A stretch of DNA of 64,000 bases from Streptomyces liangshanensis. Its GTDB lineage: Bacteria; Actinomycetota; Actinomycetes; Streptomycetales; Streptomycetaceae. A program made the position numbers and the translations under genes. The DNA is taken from contig NZ_CP050177.1 of the NCBI RefSeq assembly GCF_011694815.1, forward strand, positions 2,903,001 to 2,967,000, read 5' to 3'. The notes under the pieces are model-generated. The model was not told the origin of the DNA. It worked only from the letters and a program-made list of their open reading frames with translations, and searched no databases. This document shows positions 57,112 through 64,000 of this stretch, piece after piece. The stretch's first letter is position 1; the number at the start of each line of letters is the position of its first letter.

Positions 57112-57531
57112 ATGGGCACCCCTCACGCACACACGGCCGTACGGGGGTTGACCGTGCTGTACGACGCGAACTGCCCGCTCTGTCTCCACCTGCGCCAGTG
57201 GCTGCTGCGCCAACGGGCGCTCGTACCGCTGGACCTGGTGCCCGCCGCCTCGCCCGAGGCGCGGCGGCGGTTCCCCGGCCTGGACCACGCCGGCACCCTG
57301 GACGAGATCACCGTGATCGGTGACGGCGGCCAGGTCTACCGGTCCACCGCCGCCTGGATCGTGTGCCTCTGGGCGCTGGCCGAACACCGCGCCAAGGCCC
57401 ACTGGCTCGCCACCCCCTCCGGCGCCCCGTTCGCCCGGGTCACGGTCCTGGCGGCGGCGAAGTACCGGCGGCTGACCGCCGCCCCGTGCGACGCGGCGTC
57501 GGGGTGCGGTGCGGCCCCGGGGTCGCACTAG
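57112..57531 (+). CDS. DCC-family (DUF393) thiol-disulfide oxidoreductase-like protein
   Basis: 139-aa thioredoxin-fold-like protein of the DCC1/DUF393 family, defined by the N-terminal LTVLYDANCPLCLHLRQWLL (DxxCPxC). Further family features: VPLDLVPAASPEARRRFPGL, DEITVIGDGGQVYRSTAAWI and the C-terminal basic helix FARVTVLAAAKYRRLTAA, with two extra Cys near the end (APCDAASGC). ATG 57112. Likely cytosolic redox role; partner unknown. Between the membrane protein and TetR genes in one operon. Confidence 0.85.
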   Translation: MGTPHAHTAVRGLTVLYDANCPLCLHLRQWLLRQRALVPLDLVPAASPEARRRFPGLDHAGTLDEITVIGDGGQVYRSTAAWIVCLWALAEHRAKAHWLATPSGAPFARVTVLAAAKYRRLTAAPCDAASGCGAAPGSH

Positions 57532-57542
57532 GCTCGGTGCTT

Positions 57543-58256
57543 GTGAAGGACGAGAAGGACGCCAAGGCCCCCAAGAGCGAGCAGACCCGGACGCTCATCC
57601 TCGAGACCGCGCTGCGGCTGTTCCAGGAGCGCGGGTACGACAAGACGACGATGCGGGCCATCGCGCAGGAGGCCGGGGTCTCCGTCGGCAACGCGTACTA
57701 CTACTTCTCGTCCAAGGAACACCTCGTCCAGGGCTTCTACGACCGGATCGCCGCCGAACACCGGGCGGCGGTCCGGCCCGTGCTCGACACCGAGACCGAC
57801 CTGGAGACGCGGCTGACCGGGGTGCTGCTGGCGTGGCTCGACATCGCCGCCCCGTACCACGAGTTCGCGGCGCAGTTCTTCAAGAACGCCGCCGACCCCG
57901 AGAGTCCGCTCAGCCCCTTCTCCCCCGAGTCGGAGCCCGCCCGCGAGGCGGCCATCTCCGTCCACCGGGAGGTCCTCTCCGGGTCGAAGGCGAAGGTCGC
58001 CGACGAACTGGTCGGCATCCTCCCGGAGTTGATGTGGCTCTCGCAGATGGGCCTGGTCCTGTACTGGGTGTTCGACCGCTCGGAGAACAGCGCGCGCAGC
58101 CGCCGCCTGGCCGAGCGCGGCGCCCGCCTCACCACCCGGGGCGTCTCGCTCTCCCGCTTCCGGGTGCTCCGGCCCCTGGTCCGTGACGTGCACGAGCTGT
58201 TCACGGACTTCCTGCCGGGCATGGCGGAGGCCGCGTCGGCCAGAAAGCGGCGCTGA
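57543..58256 (+). CDS. TetR/AcrR-family transcriptional regulator
   Basis: 237-aa repressor. HTH: RTLILETALRLFQERGYDKT, TMRAIAQEAGVSVGNAYYYF, SSKEHLVQGFYDR. The C-terminal ligand domain is helical (VLLAWLDIAAPYHEFAAQFF, ELMWLSQMGLVLYWVFDRSE). GTG 57543 directly follows the DCC gene (11 bp). Presumed to bind the twin TTGAAC palindromes at 56597-56654 and control its own operon and perhaps the divergent VWA gene. Ligand unknown. Confidence 0.92.
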   Translation: MKDEKDAKAPKSEQTRTLILETALRLFQERGYDKTTMRAIAQEAGVSVGNAYYYFSSKEHLVQGFYDRIAAEHRAAVRPVLDTETDLETRLTGVLLAWLDIAAPYHEFAAQFFKNAADPESPLSPFSPESEPAREAAISVHREVLSGSKAKVADELVGILPELMWLSQMGLVLYWVFDRSENSARSRRLAERGARLTTRGVSLSRFRVLRPLVRDVHELFTDFLPGMAEAASARKRR

Positions 58257-58319
58257 GCGCGTCGTACGGCGGGGGGAGCGGGCGCCGACCCCGGGGCCCG
58301 GGCGCCGGGCTCGGGCCCC

Positions 58320-58730
58320 TCAACGCATCAGCGTCTCGAAGCCGTTCTTGTCGCAGTACCCCGCGATGAGCCCTCCCGCCCCGTCCTCCCCGCGCACCGC
58401 CGCCGCCGTGGCCTCCCCCAGGGTCCGGCCCCCGCCGACGGGTTCGTCCCGGAGCGGTCGCATCGCGTCGAGGACGTTCTCGGCCTGGCCCGCGACCTCG
58501 TCGTACCCCGTCGGGTCCGGCTCCTCCGCGGCCTCCTCGTTCATCTCCCTCTGCCACTGCCCCAGTTGCGTGCAGTAGTTCTGCCGCCGGTCGGCGAGGG
58601 TCCGGTCGTCCGGGCCGGAGGAGCATCCGGCCGCGAACACCCCCAGGGCGAGCACCGGCAGTACCGCTCCGAGCAGGACCCGCGCCCGGGTGCCTCCGCG
58701 GCGCGGACCTCGTCCGTTCATCGGTGTCAT
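58320..58730 (-). CDS. Small lipoprotein
   Basis: 136-aa predicted lipoprotein: basic N-terminus, hydrophobic RVLLGAVLPVLALGVFAAGC with acylated Cys36, then a helical domain with two further Cys (QNYCTQLGQWQREMNEEAAE, AGGLIAGYCDKNGFETLM) that may pair as a disulfide. ATG 58730 begins 5 bp after the stop of the metallophosphoesterase gene, so it is co-transcribed with it; a second ATG at 58721 is possible. Unknown function. Confidence 0.8.
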   Translation of the reverse strand: MTPMNGRGPRRGGTRARVLLGAVLPVLALGVFAAGCSSGPDDRTLADRRQNYCTQLGQWQREMNEEAAEEPDPTGYDEVAGQAENVLDAMRPLRDEPVGGGRTLGEATAAAVRGEDGAGGLIAGYCDKNGFETLMR

Positions 58731-58735
58731 CACGG

Positions 58736-60145
58736 TCAGGCCTGGCGCGAGGCCAGCTCCACGACCGTGATGTCCGACGGGGCGCCGACCCGGACCGGCG
58801 GGCCCCAGGCGCCCGCGCCCCGCGTCACGTACAACTGCGTGTCGCCGTACCGCTCCAGACCGGCCACGGTCGGGTTGGCCAGCTCCGCGAAGTAGTTGCC
58901 CGGCCAGAGCTGGCCGCCGTGGGTGTGCCCGGAGAGCTGGAGGTCGACCCCGTGGCGTACGGCGTCGTGGATCACGATCGGCTGATGCGCGAGGAGGACG
59001 GACGCCCTGCCCCGGTCGCGGTCGCCGAGGGCCTTCGCGAAGTCGGGCCCGTCGCCCTCGCTCTCGCCCGCGATGTCGTTGACCCCGGCGAGGTCGAAGC
59101 CCGCGATCTCCACGCGCTCGTTCACCAGCGGCCGCAGCCCCAGCTCCCTGACGTGGTCCACCCACTCCTGCGCGCCCGAGAAGTACTCGTGGTTGCCGGT
59201 CACGAAGAACGCCCCGTGCCGCGCCTCCAGACCCGCGAGCGGTACGGCGGCCGGGCCGAGGTCCTCGACGCTGCCGTCCACGAGGTCGCCCACGACGGCG
59301 ATGAGGTCGGGCCGGGTGGAGTTGATGGTGTCGACGATGCGCTGGGTGTGGGCGCGGCCCAGGATCGGCCCGAGGTGGATGTCGCTGACGACGGCGATCC
59401 GGTACCCGTGGGCGGCGCGCGGCAGCTTGGCGAGCGGGACGGTGACCCGCTTGACGCGGGGGCCGCGCAGGACGCCGTAGGTGCCGTACCCGACGGTCGC
59501 GGCGGCGGCGGTCGCGACGGCCCCGCCGACGACGCGCGAGACGAACAGGCGGCGGGAGGGGACGGCGAGGGCGGGCTCGGCCCGGTCGGGGCCGGCTATG
59601 ACCGTCCCGGCCGCCGGAGCACCCGGGCCGGCCTGCTCGGCGGAACCGGCTGACCGCGCCCCGGCGGGCTGCGCGTCGCCTTCGGACCGTACGACCGGCT
59701 GTACGTCACCCCCGGAGGCCGCGGAGGCCGCGCCCCGCACCCCGTCCCCGCGCTGTGCGCGCCGCTCCAGGTACCGCAGCAGGAGCGGCCGTACCGCCTC
59801 CCCCACCAGCAGCGCCAGCAGCAGGTACATCAGCACCGCGAGCCAGAGGTACCCCGGCCACGCGAGAAGCTGCTTGAGCAGGAACGGCGCCTCGCTCCGC
59901 CCCGCGATCTGCGCGCCCACGGCCAGGACCGGCAGGACGAACGCCGCGACGGTCCCGGCGCGGCGGGCCGCCCCGCCCGCCCGCGTGGTGTCCCGCACGA
60001 GCCGCCGCCACACATACCAGTGCGCCGCCACCACCAGGGCGACGGCCACCAGCACCACCAGAACGACCACGACGACCACGAACGGCCCCCAGCTTCTGTA
60101 GTCCGCACCTCTTGCGTCCGCCCGTCCCGGGCGGCGGGACCGCAC
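58736..60145 (-). CDS. Membrane-anchored metallophosphoesterase
   Basis: 469-aa protein. Four or so N-terminal TM segments (GPFVVVVVVLVVLVAVALVV, AFVLPVLAVGAQIAG, YLWLAVLMYLLLALLVGEAV) and a low-complexity linker precede a Tat/TM-like helix and a calcineurin-type phosphoesterase domain: YRIAVVSDIHLGPILGRAHT (D-x-H), LIAVVGDLVDGSVEDLGPAA (GD), FFVTGNHEYFSGAQEWVDHV (GNHE) and LLAHQPIVIHDAVRHGVDLQ-LSGHTHGGQLWPGNY (GHTH). All metal ligands are present. GTG 60145. Substrate unknown (YaeI-like family members act on lipid-linked phosphates). Confidence 0.9.
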   Translation of the reverse strand: MRSRRPGRADARGADYRSWGPFVVVVVVLVVLVAVALVVAAHWYVWRRLVRDTTRAGGAARRAGTVAAFVLPVLAVGAQIAGRSEAPFLLKQLLAWPGYLWLAVLMYLLLALLVGEAVRPLLLRYLERRAQRGDGVRGAASAASGGDVQPVVRSEGDAQPAGARSAGSAEQAGPGAPAAGTVIAGPDRAEPALAVPSRRLFVSRVVGGAVATAAAATVGYGTYGVLRGPRVKRVTVPLAKLPRAAHGYRIAVVSDIHLGPILGRAHTQRIVDTINSTRPDLIAVVGDLVDGSVEDLGPAAVPLAGLEARHGAFFVTGNHEYFSGAQEWVDHVRELGLRPLVNERVEIAGFDLAGVNDIAGESEGDGPDFAKALGDRDRGRASVLLAHQPIVIHDAVRHGVDLQLSGHTHGGQLWPGNYFAELANPTVAGLERYGDTQLYVTRGAGAWGPPVRVGAPSDITVVELASRQA

Positions 60146-60235
60146 CGGCCCCGGGCGACAGTCTGCCGGGCAGCCGAACGGGCGCGCGGGCCGGGGGCAC
60201 GGCCGGCGGCGCGGGCCAGTCTCGCTGACGTACCG

Positions 60236-60535
60236 TCAGGAAGCGGGCGGGGCAGGCCGGCTGGGGATACGGGTGTCCTCGGCGGGGGCGGTGGCCGTAT
60301 CCCGCCGCAGGGCGCGCACGCCCCGGAACCCGATCGTGCCCACGGCCGTCCCCAGGAGGAAGGACGTGACGGCGAGCAGCAGGTGGACCCAGAAGTAGGC
60401 GGTCGGGTCCCCCGCGCCGTCGAACGCCAGGCCGCTGGCGTCCTGCCACAGATTCTTGACGAAAGTGATCCAGATGAACCAGCTCCACACCCCGAACGCG
60501 AGCAGGAACCAGGACACGCGGCGGCTGAGCTTCAT
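60236..60535 (-). CDS. SCO4848-family membrane protein
   Basis: 99-aa membrane protein with two TM segments (RVSWFLLAFGVWSWFIWITF, FWVHLLLAVTSFLLGTAVGT) and an exposed Trp/Asp-rich loop (KNLWQDASGLAFDGAGDPTA), followed by a basic GFRGVRALRRDT and a disordered tail. It matches the actinobacterial family named after S. coelicolor SCO4848. Divergent from the D-Ala-D-Ala carboxypeptidase gene, as in S. coelicolor (from memory). Function unknown. Confidence 0.85.
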   Translation of the reverse strand: MKLSRRVSWFLLAFGVWSWFIWITFVKNLWQDASGLAFDGAGDPTAYFWVHLLLAVTSFLLGTAVGTIGFRGVRALRRDTATAPAEDTRIPSRPAPPAS

Positions 60536-60713
60536 GGATTCAGTATCGACGCCGCTGTTCCGGGCCCGGCGGCGGGGTGCGGCGGCCCGGCCGGGCACGG
60601 CCGGGATCCCGCTGGGCGGTACGGGGGTACGGCTGCCCGGTACGGAGGTACGGACGCGGCGGTTCACCCCGTCGATGTCGGATTCGGGTGACGCGCCCTG
60701 TACGTTTTCGGTC

Positions 60714-62000
60714 GTGCCCGCTCTGAAAAAGACCGCGTTGACGATCTTCGCCGCCGCCTTGCTGCCTGTTCTGACCGTCGTGCCCGCGTCGGCGGACAGC
60801 GCGTCCAAGAAACCGAGCCCCGGCAAGACGCCCACGCCCCCGGCCGCGATGTCGACGGTCGGCGGGGCCCGCCTCGGCCGGCCCGGTACGCAGGTGGATC
60901 TCGGTCCCGGCGCCCCCGTCCTGCCCAAGAAGCTCAGCGGCCGGTCGTGGATCGTCGCCGACGCGGAGTCGGGCGACGTCCTGGCCGCGCACAACGCGCA
61001 CTGGCGGCTGCCGCCCGCCTCCACGCTCAAGATGCTCTTCGCCGACACGCTGCTGCCCCGGCTGCCGAAGGAGCAGGAGCACAAGGTGGTGGCCTCCGAC
61101 CTGGCCGGGATGGGTGACGGCAGCAGCCTGGTGGGCGTGAAGGAGAACCTGACCTACAGCGTCCACGACCTGTGGCTGGGCGTCTTCCTGCGCTCGGGCA
61201 ACGACGCCGTGCACGTCCTGTCCGCCATGAACCACGGCGTGAAGAAGACCGTCCAGGACATGCAGCGGCACGCGGAGGAGCTCCAGGCGCTCGACACGAC
61301 CGTCGTGACCCCGGACGGGTACGACGAGAAGGGCCAGGTCTCCAGCGCGTACGACCTGACCCTGTTCGCCCGCTCGGGGCTCCAGAAGAAGGACTTCCGG
61401 GAGTACTGCTCCACCCAGTCGGCGAAGTTCCCGGGCGACGTCGCGAAGGTGAAGAAGGGCAAGAAGCCGGAGAAGGACGCCAAGGGCCAGCCCAAGCGGG
61501 ACACCTTCGAGATCCAGAACACCAACCGGCTGCTCACGGGCGCCAACGGGGTCACCCCGTACCAGGGGATCGCCGGGGTGAAGAACGGCTACACCTCGCA
61601 CGCCGGCTCGACCTTCACCGGGGTCGCCGAACGCAACGGCAGGGTGCTGCTGGTCACGGTCATGAACCCGTCCTCGGACGAGAGCCAGGCCGTCTACCAG
61701 GAGTCCGCGCGGCTGCTGGACTGGGGGTTCGCCGCCAGTGGCAAGGTCAAGCCGGTCGGGGAGCTGGTGCCGCCGAGGTCGGCCCGTACGGACGCCTCGA
61801 AGGCGAGCGGCGGCCCCACACCGGCCCCGGGGGCCACCGAGACGCCCGCCCCGGCGGTGGCGGTGGGCGCCTCGAAGGACGGGACGAGCGGGATGGGCAT
61901 CGCGCTGGCCGTGGTGGGCGGGGTCGTGGCGCTGCTGGCGGGCGCCGGGTACCTGGTCAACCGCCGCTGGCCGTCGAACCGCCGCCTTCCCCGTCCCTGA
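60714..62000 (+). CDS. D-alanyl-D-alanine carboxypeptidase (PBP5-like)
   Basis: 428-aa penicillin-binding protein that trims pentapeptides in peptidoglycan. The signal peptide ends after VPASADS. Active-site elements: SxxK in LPPASTLKMLFADTL (Ser nucleophile), SGN in VFLRSGNDAVHVLSAMNHG, and a KTG-like motif GVKNGYTSHAGSTFTG with Asn in place of Thr. A C-terminal TM (GIALAVVGGVVALLAGAGYL) and basic tail anchor it in the membrane after a Pro/Ala linker. GTG 60714. The 3' end overlaps the convergent YihY gene by 44 bp. Confidence 0.92.
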   Translation: MPALKKTALTIFAAALLPVLTVVPASADSASKKPSPGKTPTPPAAMSTVGGARLGRPGTQVDLGPGAPVLPKKLSGRSWIVADAESGDVLAAHNAHWRLPPASTLKMLFADTLLPRLPKEQEHKVVASDLAGMGDGSSLVGVKENLTYSVHDLWLGVFLRSGNDAVHVLSAMNHGVKKTVQDMQRHAEELQALDTTVVTPDGYDEKGQVSSAYDLTLFARSGLQKKDFREYCSTQSAKFPGDVAKVKKGKKPEKDAKGQPKRDTFEIQNTNRLLTGANGVTPYQGIAGVKNGYTSHAGSTFTGVAERNGRVLLVTVMNPSSDESQAVYQESARLLDWGFAASGKVKPVGELVPPRSARTDASKASGGPTPAPGATETPAPAVAVGASKDGTSGMGIALAVVGGVVALLAGAGYLVNRRWPSNRRLPRP

Positions 62001-62961
62001 GGGGGCGGCCGTCCGCGTCCCTGCGCGGGCCGGGGGCCACTTCCTCGCCCTCCTCCCCCTCCTCCCTCTTCAGTTCGCGCCTCAGGTCCCGCTTGCTGCC
62101 CGTCGCCGTCCAGGCGGCGCAGAACAGCAGGAGCTTCGCGGTGAAGTTGATCCACAGCAGCAGCGCGATGGGGACGCCGAACGCGCCGTACATCGTCTTG
62201 CCGGCCACGTTCGTCAGGTAGCCGCCGAGCAGCAGCTTGAGGAGTTCGAAGCCGACGGCGCCGATCGCGGCGGCGACGAAGAGCCGGCGGCGCGGCGGGT
62301 TCACGCGCGGGAGCAGCGTCAGCACGTACAGCAGGATGAGGAAGTCGGCGACGGCGGCCGTCAGGACGGCGCTGGCCTGGAGCAGTATGCCGCCCGCCCC
62401 GTCCTGGGAGATGCCCAGGTGCCTGGCCGTCCAGCCGATCGCGGTGGAGCCGAATCCCGAGGCGCCGAGCGAGACGAGGCCGACCCCGCTGAGGCCGACG
62501 AGGACGACGGCGTCCTTGGCGCGGACCACGAACGGGTTGCCCTGGTCGAGGTGGTCCTTCTCCCACACGGCCCGCAGGCAGTCGCGCATGGCGGTGATCC
62601 AGCTGACGCCGGTGAACAGGAGCAGCAGCCCGGCGACCACCCCGACCGTGCCCGCGTTGGCCACCAGGTTGTTGATGTCGAGCTGCTTGGAGATGCCGGG
62701 CACCTGGTCGGTGAGGCTGTGCTCGACGCGGTGGAGCTGGCTGTCGCTGAGCAGTGCCGCGCCGATCGCGGCGGCGACGGTGAGCAGCGGGAAGAGCGCC
62801 ACGAAGCTGATGAACGTGATCGCCGCCGCCAGCCGGGTCCAGTGCACCCGTTCGAGCGTCTCGTACGAGCGCCAGGCGTGCGTGCGCAGGAAGCGGGCGA
62901 CGAACGGGCCGATGACGGGGAGCTTGCTCAGCCAGTCCATGGAGGAGATGTACCCCCGCAT
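61957..62961 (-). CDS. YihY/virulence factor BrkB family membrane protein
   Basis: 334-aa integral membrane protein of the YihY/BrkB family: six TM helices including TRLAAAITFISFVALFPLLT, GVVAGLLLLFTGVSWITAMR, AVVLVGLSGVGLVSLGASGF, DFLILLYVLTLLPRVNPPRR and GAFGVPIALLLWINFTAKLL. The C-terminus is Glu/Arg/Gly-rich. ATG 62961 or ATG 62940 (MDWLSKLP) may be the start; neither has a strong ribosome site. Function of the family remains unclear. Confidence 0.88.
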   Translation of the reverse strand: MRGYISSMDWLSKLPVIGPFVARFLRTHAWRSYETLERVHWTRLAAAITFISFVALFPLLTVAAAIGAALLSDSQLHRVEHSLTDQVPGISKQLDINNLVANAGTVGVVAGLLLLFTGVSWITAMRDCLRAVWEKDHLDQGNPFVVRAKDAVVLVGLSGVGLVSLGASGFGSTAIGWTARHLGISQDGAGGILLQASAVLTAAVADFLILLYVLTLLPRVNPPRRRLFVAAAIGAVGFELLKLLLGGYLTNVAGKTMYGAFGVPIALLLWINFTAKLLLFCAAWTATGSKRDLRRELKREEGEEGEEVAPGPRRDADGRPLRDGEGGGSTASGG

Positions 62962-63013
62962 CGGGAAACCAGTGCCGGGGTCCCCCGGAAGCGCGGGCGG
63001 GTCCTGGGGGCGG

Positions 63014-63991
63014 TCACAGGTCGGCGACCGCCAGTCCGTACATCGCCAGCCACACCAGGCCGATGACGGCGAGCGGGCGGTCGCGCAGGACGACGTCCTC
63101 GGGGGCGCCCGCCGTGCCGCGGTCGGCGAAGACCGCGTACCGCAGGACGGCCAGGATGAACGCGATCATCGAGAGCTGGCGCCAGGGCAGCAGGCCGCCG
63201 TCGGCGGTGCCGCCGCTCTCCAGGGCCCACAGGCAGTAGGCGAGGACCGCGACGCCGGCCGCGAGCTGCCAGACGAACCGCAGGTAGCCGGTGGTGTACG
63301 AGGTGAGCAGGGCCCGGGTCGCGCCGGCCGCGCCCTCCATGCGGACGGCTTCCGAGTAGCGCTTGGCGGCGACCATGAAGAGCGCGCCGAAGCCGGCGGT
63401 GATCAGGAACCAGCGGGAGAGCGGGATGCCGAGGGCGACCCCGCCGATCATCGCGCGCATCAGGAAGCCGGTGGTGACCACGGCGAGGTCGACGACGAGG
63501 ACGTGCTTGAGCCAGACGCAGTAGGCGAGTTGCATGACGACGTAGGCGCTCAGCAGGGCGGCGGTCATCGGCGTGCAGAGGGCGGCCGCGCTCCCGGTGG
63601 CGGCCGCGGCGAGCAGCGCGCCCGCGCCGTACGCGACGGGTACCGGGACCTGCCCGGCGGCGACGGGCCTGCGGCGTTTCTCGGGGTGGGCGCGGTCGGC
63701 CTCGGCGTCCCGCGCGTCGTTGACCAGGTAGACGGCGGAGGCGGCGGCCGTGAACAGGACGAAGACGAGGGCCAGTTGTACGGCGGTGTGGCGGGAGTCC
63801 AGCTCGCCCGCGGCGGCCGGGGCGGCGGCCACCAGCACGTTCTTGACCCACTGGCGGGGGCGCGCGGTCCTGATCAGGCCGGCGGGGAGGCGGAGGGGGC
63901 CCCGGGCGGGGAGGGGCGGGCGGCGGGGGCCGGGGGCGCGGCCGGACTGTTTGACGAGGGTCGCGGCGCGCTCGGTCACGGGCTCAGCCAT
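63014..63991 (-). CDS. Decaprenyl-phosphate phosphoribosyltransferase (UbiA superfamily)
   Basis: 325-aa polyprenyltransferase of the UbiA superfamily, related to mycobacterial Rv3806c that makes decaprenylphosphoryl-5-phosphoribose. First acidic motif VYLVNDARDAEADRAHPEKR (NDxxDxxxD with the HPEKRRRP signature), preceded by TARPRQWVKNVLVAAAP. Second part: SRWFLITAGFGALFMVAAKR-YSE. About 9 TM segments. ATG 63991 lies only 9 bp from the window edge, so its upstream region cannot be seen. Confidence 0.9.
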   Translation of the reverse strand: MAEPVTERAATLVKQSGRAPGPRRPPLPARGPLRLPAGLIRTARPRQWVKNVLVAAAPAAAGELDSRHTAVQLALVFVLFTAAASAVYLVNDARDAEADRAHPEKRRRPVAAGQVPVPVAYGAGALLAAAATGSAAALCTPMTAALLSAYVVMQLAYCVWLKHVLVVDLAVVTTGFLMRAMIGGVALGIPLSRWFLITAGFGALFMVAAKRYSEAVRMEGAAGATRALLTSYTTGYLRFVWQLAAGVAVLAYCLWALESGGTADGGLLPWRQLSMIAFILAVLRYAVFADRGTAGAPEDVVLRDRPLAVIGLVWLAMYGLAVADL

Positions 63992-64000
63992 GGCGGCCTC

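Overview
The window is a high-GC actinobacterial chromosome segment and almost certainly Streptomyces. The evidence is third-position G/C bias, GTG starts with 4-bp ATGA/GTGA overlaps, the afsQ1/afsQ2/sigQ locus, an SCO4848-family membrane protein, and rare TTA codons. From memory (not checked by alignment), the gene order follows the S. coelicolor SCO4908 (sigQ) to about SCO4847 (D-Ala-D-Ala carboxypeptidase) region. No tRNA, rRNA, insertion sequence, integrase or CRISPR array was seen.

Layout. 1-5.5 kb: the end of an unknown gene, then sigQ divergent from afsQ1-afsQ2-lipoprotein with a perfect AfsQ1-type box between them, then VanZ-like and PspC genes. 5.6-20 kb: nucleoside salvage. Adenosine deaminase (add), a five-gene operon (ABC ATPase, two permeases, cdd, deoA) and a BMP-family binding lipoprotein each carry the same 12-bp palindrome upstream. 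Between them lie an alpha/beta hydrolase, a LysR/MFS pair, an L,D-transpeptidase, an ECF sigma factor with a SnoaL-like tail and a STAS protein. 20-29 kb: an M20 amidohydrolase, then a nonulosonic (sialic/Kdn-like) acid cell-wall polymer locus (synthase, cytidylyltransferase-HAD fusion, four glycosyltransferase-like proteins). 29-34 kb: LysE exporter, a lipoprotein L,D-transpeptidase, an ECF sigma factor with a membrane partner, and a secreted DUF1906 protein.

34.4-47.6 kb is the standout region: an accessory biosynthetic island bracketed by two MocR (GntR-aminotransferase) regulators that point inwards and outwards around a + strand gene set. It encodes an anthranilate-synthase-like pair, a B3/B4 (tRNA-editing-like) protein, an ATP-grasp ligase, an MFS exporter, a TrpB2-like PLP enzyme, an FMN reductase, a cupin, a chorismate mutase and a UbiD-family decarboxylase. 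I do not recognise this combination as a described cluster. The logic resembles bacilysin-type chemistry: a chorismate/prephenate-derived amino acid, an ATP-grasp dipeptide ligase, and an exporter. Both regulators and the first enzyme gene contain a TTA codon, which implies bldA control.

47.6-64 kb returns to core genes: a GH20 hexosaminidase lipoprotein, a degenerate OHCU-decarboxylase-like protein, sdhCDAB, an FKBP isomerase, a VWA protein, a TetR-controlled three-gene operon with twin palindromic operators, a metallophosphoesterase, a D-Ala-D-Ala carboxypeptidase, a YihY/BrkB membrane protein and a UbiA-family decaprenyl-phosphate phosphoribosyltransferase at the right edge.
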